NCBI GenBank assembly: GCA_009667805.1
Contig: CM019066.1
Span: 332,946,077 to 333,010,076 of the forward strand
Direction of reading: 5' to 3'
DNA length: 64,000 bases
Origin: Leptobrachium leishanense
Lineage: Eukaryota > Chordata > Amphibia > Anura > Megophryidae
The position numbers were made by a program, and so were the translations under genes. Shown one piece after another: positions 56,395 to 64,000 of this stretch (position 1 is its first letter; each line of letters starts with the position of its first letter). A model generated the notes under the pieces. The model made no database searches. It saw nothing but the letters and a program-made list of their open reading frames with translations, and was not told the DNA's origin.

Positions 56395-57660
56395 GGAGAA
56401 GGATTTGGGAATAATCATAGACTTCAAACTAAGTAACAATGTGCAATGTCAAACAGCAGCCGCCAAGGCCAGCAAGGTATTGGCATTAAAAGGGGAATTC
56501 ACTCTCGGGATGAAAACATATTTTTGCCTCTGTATAAATCTTTGGTCAGACCACACCTTGAATAGGCCGTGTGATTTTGGGCACCTGTCTTAATATAGGA
56601 TATTATGGTGCTAGAAAAAGTGCAGAGACGGGCAACTAAATTAATAAGGGGAATGGAAGGGTTAAGTTATGAGGAAAGACTAACAAGCTTAAACCTGTTT
56701 AGTTTAAAGGAACGGCGCCTTAGAGGGGATCTGATAACTTTATTATATAAATAGAGGGCCATTATAAACCGTTGTCTGGAAACCTATTCATTAATAGGAC
56801 ACGAGGTCACCCATTCAGGCTAGGGTCAGACGAACGCATTTTTCGCGTCGACCGTGAAAAAGTGCGTTCGAACGAATGGACGTATTTTTTTCACAGAATA
56901 CGCGATAGCGGTCATACGATGCGCATTTTCGTCCGTGATTTTCTACGGATCATCAATAAAACACTTTTTGCATCTGGACGTTATGTTGGCCGGACATTAG
57001 CAGAGTCTGACGTCTCCTAATCACGCACACACACCGCTAGCGGACGCAGCGCACTCTGTACGTCAGTATTAGCGGTATCACGTTCTCAAAAAAATGCGTT
57101 TGTTTGCCACTTGCGTTGGTCTTTCGTGCGGCCGTACTTCGTATATTGCCCGTCATTGCCCGTCATTTGCTGCTACTACAGCCGTGATAAAGTGTGGCTG
57201 CACGCGCGTTCGCACTGCGTTCGTCTGACCCTAGCCTCAGACTGGGTGAAAGGAAATTCAGCCTAAAGCATAGGAAGGGTTATTTTACGGTGAGAACAAT
57301 AAAGCTGTGGAATTCTCTGCCTGTTGAGGTGGTTGGGTCAGAGACTGTACAGACTTTTAAACAATGACTGGATGAGGTCCTGCAAAAACAAAATATAAAT
57401 GATCATATTTAATATGTGGGTAAAAGCTTCTTGGTCCAAGGAGAAATCTGACGCCATCTGGGGTCAAGAAGGAATTTTTTCCCAGTATGTTGCATACGCT
57501 GCGGAATATGCTGGCGCTTTATAAATAAAGAATAATAATAATAATATTGGCAAGCATTTCAGACTGGGTTTTTTGCCTTCTTTTGGATCAACAGCAGTAG
57601 GTGATGTATGAAAGGCTGAACCCGATGGATGCATGTTTTTCTTCAGCCTATGTAACTATA
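56395..57660 (+). pseudogene. CR1-type LINE relic with two nested insertions
   Basis: Translatable pieces ([50 protein letters not shown]) are the CR1 RT C-terminal region with stops and frame breaks. It is interrupted at 56818-57236 by a Harbinger MITE and near 57495-57548 by a SINE-tail-like sequence. The 3' end (gaacccgatggatgcatg ... cagcctatgtaactatata) is CR1/L2-like. It is a different, older family from the copies at 27535 and 52683. Confidence 0.8.
56818..57236. mobile_element. Harbinger-family MITE inside a CR1 relic
   Basis: GGCTAGGGTCAGACGAACGC end and inverse, TCA duplication (56815-56817, 57237-57239). Collinear with the left 135 bp and right 280 bp of 20931-24092. Confidence 0.93.
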
Positions 57661-58474
57661 TATTATAATTAATTAAAAGGTACATTTAAATGACTGAAAC
57701 CATCAGCCATTCATAGGGGCTCGGAAATGGATCAACAGCGCACGAACCATTAGACCTTTGCAACTTACTATTAACAGCTTTGTTGTGACCAAGGCCTTGA
57801 TTTTAATTAGTCTTGATCACCGAAATTGGGACCTTTTTCATCCACTTTCGAGTTTGGGAGATTCAAATAGGGGTTTGCCAGCATTTCAGTTTCCAAAAAA
57901 ATGACAAATTCTACAAGGTGTTGATAAATGGATTTTTAGGAAGAAAACTAGAGGGAATAAGATTAATTTTTTTTAAACACCGGATATTTCTGAGACATGT
58001 TGAAAGGCACAAACCTATATAATAGTGGCTGTAAATTTTGTCGGGCATTTCCGGACAATGTTTTCTCGGACCAGCAGCATTTTTCAAATATTGGCTATGG
58101 CCATGTTTTTTTCAACAAGTCGCTGTAGTAGCTCGAGTCAGAATATTTGAGAGCTGCTTGTAGATACTGGTGATATCGCCTTCTGAGGATTAAATGGAGA
58201 GAAGTTCTGCTCTGCACTAAGGGATCAAAGAAGAGTTTTTTTTAATGTATTAACACTGAAAATTAAATACAGGTAAATTTAAGTGATTTTTGCAACAGCA
58301 AAATACTGTGCAGTTTGCCGCAAATTCAGCGTTCTTCAGCAGCAGTGAAATTGTTCCATGGAGAAGTAATGGTTAACCCCATAGTGACCGGATTGTTTTA
58401 CCAGTATTTGTCCGAAAGTACCCACTGCTGTTTTTACTTTTCTGCACTGTTTGTGTTTAGGTCTAATTTTCCTT
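57661..58474. other. Unassigned intergenic sequence
   Basis: No recognisable gene or element ends. Confidence 0.4.
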
Positions 58475-58477
58475 TTA

Positions 58478-58849
58478 GGCCCGTGTCAGACGAACGCAGT
58501 ATTCACGTCCGTGTTGCCGCTCAGTTTAACGTCCGTCGTAGCATAGAATCATGAGCAATAGAGACCCACACACGAAGTACGTGTGCAACGGACTGCGCAC
58601 GCACAACACACGAGGCAAACGGACACAAGTTAGGCAAGAATGTAAAACCTCTACCACGGACGCGCAGGGTGCGCCACGTCTGCGTAGCGTTCTGTGCGAG
58701 TGATGAGACGTCAGACACAGCGCATTTGCGACGTCCAGCACCTTGACGCACACAATGGCTTTTCATATCCTTTTCAAATTTTTATAATTTTTCATATTTT
58801 TATTTCCCATATTTCCCTGCGCTCAGACTGCGTTCACCTGACATTAGCC
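58478..58849. mobile_element. Harbinger-family MITE, ACGTCCGT subfamily
   Basis: GGCCCGTGTCAGACGAACGC start and inverse, TTA duplication (58475-58477, 58850-58852). Close to 24096-24540. Confidence 0.85.
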
Positions 58850-58943
58850 TTACTCGTTTACTGTACCCACACATATTATATACTGTTTTTAAATGGACTT
58901 TCTAAAGATACCATTATTTCCATCATATCGTATAATTTACTAT

Positions 58944-59566
58944 CAGGGTTATTCAAAGAGCTCCGAATTGCTTGAGAACGGTAAGCGAACGCTGAAAATC
59001 AGCGTTTGGTTACCTTTCCTGGCCGCAGAGAGCAGGCAATTCGCCAAATCCTAGCGAATTGCCTGAACATACGGTGCCTATTCGGTGCCTGTTCGAGGGC
59101 AGTGAAATCCCCATGAAAAAGCACTGCTTCCGCATTTTATGCTTTTAAGCATTTTTCTGAATTTTTTTCTTTTTTTTAAAAGTCCGATTTTTTTTTTTTA
59201 AAAGTTTTCTTCTTTTTTCTGTAACAGCCCTCTTTATTATCATTCCCTGGACCTCATATGCAAATTTCAGACATTTTCGCTCAGTAGTTTCTTTGCAAAC
59301 AGCGTTTCATTTTCAAACATTCACACAAACTGTTTTGCTAATTTATTCATTGCCTCGTCTGCGGTCTCAGCTGCTTCAGCCGTGATCGGCTCCCGCTCGG
59401 GTTTTTCGACGGGTTAATCCAGATGTTTTTGGGGGTTTTCGGCGTGCATTCGGTGGGTTTTACGGTTCGTTTTCGTCAGGTTTGCAGCAGCTTTTCCCTG
59501 CAATTCGGGGACCCTGTGGTGTTTGCTGAATGTGCGGTGACTTTTCGAATCTCTTTGAATTACCCT
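58944..59566. mobile_element. CAGGG-family MITE (tandem unit 1)
   Basis: CAGGGTTATTCAAAGAGC and inverted CAGGGTAATTCAAAGAG, TAT duplication (58941-58943, 59567-59569). Duplicated at 60973-61597; left two-thirds present at 63003-63436. Confidence 0.85.
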
Positions 59567-59687
59567 GTATAAAAAAAAAATGTATGAAAAATACAACAAC
59601 ACTTGGTTAAACAATACCCCGGTTAAATAGTTTAATTTTGTCCAGAGTATATAAATGCCCAATGTTTACATGTTTTTTGCTTTTTAT

Positions 59688-60720
59688 CCCTTCACTGCTG
59701 AGCCATTTCACATCTTCGTGCAGCATCATTGTTCACCTTATAATTGAAACATGAACAATAGTGCTGCATTAATTAATTAAGTTTAAAACTATAAAATGTG
59801 TGTTTTATTCTTTTTATTTTTACTCTACACATGGTCATGTTTGGTATCATTGGAAAGGCCAAACATGACCTTCTAGCTGCTACCGTATCTCCACTATAGG
59901 GAAACCCCTTGGCAGCTAGGGGTTAATTCCCTAACTGACATCATTGCGTGCATGTGCGATGATGTCAGTGGGTGGGGGGAGGCCCCGGAGGCTTGGCTGA
60001 CATCCAAGATGTCAGCCACCTCTGGGAGCTGTTCATGATCCGGCGCCGTATCGCAGACCAGCACCCAAAGGTTTAAAGAGAGGCATCGCTGGAAAGGTCA
60101 CTCTGATCACAATGATGCCACTTTTTAAAAAAAAAAAAAATCCATACCAATCGGGAAGGAGAGGGGTCCAAACCCCTCTCCCTTTCAGGCACTCTCCCGG
60201 CTCCACTGTGGGACCCCGGCTAGAGAGATGAGTATAGGGAGGGAAGAGCCTTAACGACATGACTTAGGTTAGCAACACATGAGCGTTTAACAGAGCGAGG
60301 AAGGAATGTCCGTGAGAGTGGGCGTTCCTTCCACTCAAATCAAATCAAATCAAAATAAGCTTTATTGGCAGGACCAAATACATTTTAGCATTGCCAAAGC
60401 ATATGGGGAGGAGGGGGGTAGTGGGACATATATATGGGGGGGAATGGGCAAGTCCATGGACATTATCACTCTGTGCGCTCAGTGTACAAAGCGCGAGTCT
60501 CCTATGGAGGATTGCGCTTTTGTATCCCTGTCAGCATCCATCTAGCTTTTTCACGTCCGGTGGTTGGCCCTTCCTGTCAAAACGGCACAGACGCAGGGAA
60601 GTGTGGTCGCACAAAAGCACTAACTGTGCTCGAGTGCCGCCAGCCTTACCGGGTACGTCTTCGTTCATTAAGTGACCATTTTCGTAGGACGTACCTGGTA
60701 CGTCCTTAGTCGCTATGGGG
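59688..60720. mobile_element. piggyBac-like element with nested insertions (tandem unit 1)
   Basis: Starts cccttcactgctgagcc, the same end as the element at 25523-26665, and ends tatgggg before TTAA (60721-60724). The left TTAA is mutated. Contains palindrome ggctgacatccaagatgtcagcc. The copy in unit 2 is 61718-62750. Confidence 0.55.
60267..60645. mobile_element. Harbinger-family MITE with nested retroposon tail (unit 1)
   Basis: Ends ggttagcaacacatgagcg and inverse, TTA duplication (60264-60266, 60646-60648). About 130 bp inserted near 60339-60470 begin with an AAATC pentamer repeat and read as the inverted 3' end of a LINE/SINE (ataagctttattggcaggac). CACTC flanks both sides. Confidence 0.75.
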
Positions 60721-60972
60721 TTAATCTATTCAGAGAACGCCGAACTGCACTGAAGTGTCAGTGTAATGCCCTGATTTTCAGTGAGTCAATTTGACAGGTT
60801 TAAATAGGCAAATCCCATGCAAATCTAATTTATCATATGTATTTACTCTTTTTTCTTATTCCACCATTATTCTTTTCATTTTCAGAAAACCGTCTTTTTA
60901 TTATATGGAACATTTTGCTGTGTATTTTTTCTAAAGATACCATTATTTCCATCATATCGTATAATTTACTAT

Positions 60973-61597
60973 CAGGGTTATTCAAAGAGCTCCGAATTGC
61001 TTGAGAACGGTAAGCGAACGCTGAAAATCAGCGTTTGGTTACCTTTCCTGGCCGCAGAGAGCAGGCAATTCGCCAAATCCTAGCGAATTGCCTGAACATA
61101 CGGTGCCTATTCGGTGCCTGTTCGAGGGCAGTGAAATCCCCATGAAAAAGCACTGCTTCCGCATTTTATGCTTTTAAGCATTTTTCTGAATTTTTTTCTT
61201 TTTTTTAAAAGTCCGATTTTTTTTTTTTTTAAAGTTTTCTTCTTTTTTCTGTAACAGCCCTCTTTATTATCATTCCCTGGACCTCATATGCAAATTTCAG
61301 ACATTTTCGCTCAGTAGTTTCTTTGCAAACAGCGTTTCATTTTCAAACATTCACACAAACTGTTTTGCTAATTTATTCATTGCCTCGTCTGCGGTCTCAG
61401 CTGCTTCAGCCGTGATCGGCTCCCGCTCGGGTTTTTCGACGGGTTAATCCAGATGTTTTTGGGGGTTTTCGGCGTGCATTCGGTGGGTTTTACGGTTCGT
61501 TTTCGTCAGGTTTGCAGCAGCTTTTCCCTGCAATTCGGGGACCCTGTGGTGTTTGCTGAATGTGCGGTGACTTTTCGAATCTCTTTGAATTACCCTG
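60973..61597. mobile_element. CAGGG-family MITE (tandem unit 2)
   Basis: Duplicate of 58944-59566, with TAT flanks kept. Confidence 0.85.
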
Positions 61598-61717
61598 TAT
61601 AAAAAAAAAATGTATGAAAAATACAACAACACTTGGTTAAACAATACCCCGGTTAAATAGTTTAATTTTGCCCAGAGTATATAAATGCCCAATGTTTACA
61701 TGTTTTTTGCTTTTTAT

Positions 61718-62750
61718 CCCTTCACTGCTGAGCCATTTCACATCTTCGTGCAGCATCATTGTTCACCTTATAATTGAAACATGAACAATAGTGCTGCATT
61801 AATTAATTAAGTTTAAAACTATAAAATGTGTGTTTTATTCTTTTTATTTTTACTCTACACATGGTCATGTTTGGTATCATTGGAAAGGCCAAACATGACC
61901 TTCTAGCTGCTACCGTATCTCCACTATAGGGAAACCCCTTGGCAGCTAGGGGTTAATTCCCTAACTGACATCATTGCGTGCATGTGCGATGATGTCAGTG
62001 GGTGGGGGGAGGCCCCGGAGGCTTGGCTGACATCCAAGATGTCAGCCACCTCTGGGAGCTGTTCATGATCCGGCGCCGTATCGCGGACCAGCACCCAAAG
62101 GTTTAAAGAGAGGCATCGCTGGAAAGGTCACTCTGATCACAATGATGCCACTTTTTTTTAAAAAAAAAAATCCATACCAATCGGGAAGGAGAGGGGTCCA
62201 AACCCCTCTCCCTTTCAGGCACTCTCCCGGCTCCACTGTGGGACCCCGGCTAGAGAGATGAGTATAGGGAGGGAAGAGCCTTAACGACATGACTTAGGTT
62301 AGCAACACATGAGCGTTTAACAGAGCGAGGAAGGAATGTCCGTGAGAGTGGGTGTTCCTTCCACTCAAATCAAATCAAATCAAAATAAGCTTTATTGGCA
62401 GGACCAAATACATTTTAGCATTGCCAAAGCATATGGGGAGGAGGGGGGTAGTGGGACATATATATGGGGGGGAATGGGCAAGTCCATGGACATTATCACT
62501 CTGTGCGCTCAGTGTACAAAGCGCGAGTCTCCTATGGAGGATTGCGCTTTTGTATCCCTGTCAGCGTCCATCTAGCTTTTTCACGTCCGGTGGTTGGCCC
62601 TTCCTGTCAAAACGGCACAGACGCAGGGAAGTGTGGTCGCACAAAAGCACTAACTGTGCTCGTGTGCCGCCAGCCTTACCGGGTACGTCTTCGTTCATTA
62701 AGTGACCATTTTCGTAGGACGTACCTGGTACGTCCTTAGTCGCTATGGGG
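61718..62750. mobile_element. piggyBac-like element (tandem unit 2)
   Basis: Duplicate of 59688-60720 with a few substitutions. Confidence 0.55.
62297..62675. mobile_element. Harbinger-family MITE (unit 2)
   Basis: Duplicate of 60267-60645, including the nested retroposon tail. Confidence 0.75.
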
Positions 62751-63002
62751 TTAATCTATTCAGAGAACGCCGAACTGCACTGAAGTGTCAGTGTAATGCC
62801 CTGATTTTCAGTGAGTCAATTTGACAGGTTTAAATAGGCAAATCCCATGCAAATCTAATTTATCATATGTATTTACTCTTTTTTCTTATTCAACCATTAT
62901 TCTTTTCATTTTCAGAAAACCGTCTTTTTATTATATGGAACATTTTGCTGTGTATTTTTTCTAAAGATACCATTATTTCCATCATATCGTATAATTTACT
63001 AT

Positions 63003-63436
63003 CAGGGTTATTCAAAGAGCTCCGAATTGCTTGAGAACGGTAAGCGAACGCTGAAAATCAGCGTTTGGTTACCTTTCCTGGCCGCAGAGAGCAGGCAATT
63101 CGCCAAATCCTAGCGAATTGCCTGAACATACGGTGCCTATTCGGTGCCTGTTCGAGGGCAGTGAAATCCCCATGAAAAAGCACTGCTTCCGCATTTTATG
63201 CTTTTAAGCATTTTTCTGAATTTTTTTCTTTTTTTTAAAAGTCCGATTTTTTTTTTTTTTAAAGTTTTCTTCTTTTTTCTGTAACAGCCCTCTTTATTAT
63301 CATTCCCTGGACCTCATATGTAAATTTCAGACATTTTCGCTCAGTAGGTTCTTTGCAAACAGCGTTTCATTTTCAAACATTCACACAAACTGTTTTGCTA
63401 ATTTATTCATTGCCTCGTCTGCGGTCTCGGCTGCTT
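63003..63436. mobile_element. CAGGG-family MITE, truncated (unit 3)
   Basis: Left part of the same MITE, cut off at the tandem array's right breakpoint in a T run. Confidence 0.8.
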
Positions 63437-64000
63437 TTTTTTTAAAAAAAATTTGATTCCCAATTTTTTTATATTTTTTTTATTCTGTAACAAACCATTT
63501 TTTTTTATAATCCTTTAATATTCACACACATTTTCATGCAATTTTATTGGTTTAAACACCTTTTAGAAGAATAGCAGAGTTCTGTTTTTCTCCCTCGCAA
63601 ATTAATGTATGCGCTGCATTGAAAGACCATAATATCTAAATTTTTCATTATTATTTTCTATTCAATAGTTTTACAACTCATGAAACAATTACCCCAAGCA
63701 CTGGTTTTCCAGGCTGAAGATGTAATAAAAAAGGCATTCTGTCTCCATCCATCAACACACTATAGTTCTATATGGAGCAGCCAACAGATGTATTGTTTAG
63801 AATTTAGTAGAAGATCACTTCTGCCTCCCACAATTTAATCCCACAATGAATGTATTTTTCAATTATATTCAGTTTGGGACCAGTGGTAATCCCTTGAAAT
63901 CATTTTAAATTCATTTTTGTGATATTTCTAACATCAGCGGAGGTTTCTTTTCCCTCAGGTACAGAGATGGATCTAATATTAGCAGGCTCTTGGGGAACTC
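63437..64000. other. T-rich repeat relic, then unassigned sequence
   Basis: 63440-63600 resembles 1-180 of this window (T-rich, cattttcatgca, tttaaac accttttagaagaat). The rest shows nothing recognisable. Confidence 0.4.

Larger units (their letters stand above)
58901..63436. repeat. Tandem duplication, 2.03-kb unit, about 2.2 copies
   Basis: Units start at about 58901, 60930 and 62960, each with ctaaagataccattatttcc. The third stops at 63436. I count only about half a dozen substitutions plus homopolymer length changes between the first two units, so the event is recent. Each full unit holds a CAGGG-family MITE, a piggyBac-like element, a Harbinger MITE and a LINE/SINE tail. Reading frames repeated at a 2,030-bp offset are shadows. 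Confidence 0.95.

Noticed and set aside
58901..63436. Frames repeated at a 2,030-bp offset (for example 59414-59662 and 61444-61692)
   Set aside because: Conserved only because the DNA was duplicated recently; they cross MITE sequence and have no known domain.

Overview
The window looks like vertebrate, most likely amphibian (frog-type), intergenic DNA built almost entirely of transposable elements. This is inferred from the mix present: CR1 LINEs, PIF/Harbinger, Tc1, hAT and piggyBac-like DNA elements, Ty3/gypsy elements with a PNMA-like gag, and tRNA-headed SINE relics. I see no host protein gene, rRNA or tRNA gene, CRISPR array or bacterial-type operon. Every convincing protein is retroelement or transposon encoded, and several are interrupted.

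Layout. 1-2020: DNA-transposon relics, including a 711-bp TIR element. 2025-10485: a complete minus-strand Ty3/gypsy retrotransposon with two 1107-bp LTRs about 1% different, 4-bp CAGG target duplications, PBS, gag, a GGGAAAC -1 frameshift site with a hairpin, a full pol and a polypurine tract. 11127-14092: a second, deleted LTR element (447-bp LTRs, 5-bp CACGC duplication) that keeps a gag remnant, with a solo LTR nested in its 3' LTR. 16015-17750: a hAT-type element whose interior has become a minisatellite. 18760-20447: a palindromic MITE split by a Tc1 copy.

20931-24092: a PIF/Harbinger transposon with two intron-containing genes on opposite strands whose exons alternate. From 24096 on, at least a dozen short elements share its GGCTAGGGTCAGACG-type ends. 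Many of these are internal-deletion derivatives of it, so the window holds a likely parent and its non-autonomous offspring together.

25523-58849: piggyBac-like, hAT-like and CAGGG-family MITEs, three CR1 fragments, a second Tc1 copy with one nonsense codon (36835-38451), and an older Tc1 relic cut by a hAT insertion (about 47790-49080). 58901-63436: a recent 2.03-kb tandem duplication (about 2.2 units) that captures several nested elements. The rest is AT-rich sequence without recognisable content.

How it works together: the Harbinger transposase and its MADF partner are the likely machinery for the GGCTAGGG-family MITEs. The gypsy element encodes its own particle and copying proteins. Both Tc1 copies are one nonsense codon from intact. 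The nesting order gives a relative history, for example Tc1 after palindromic MITE, hAT after the Tc1 relic, and Harbinger MITE after CR1.
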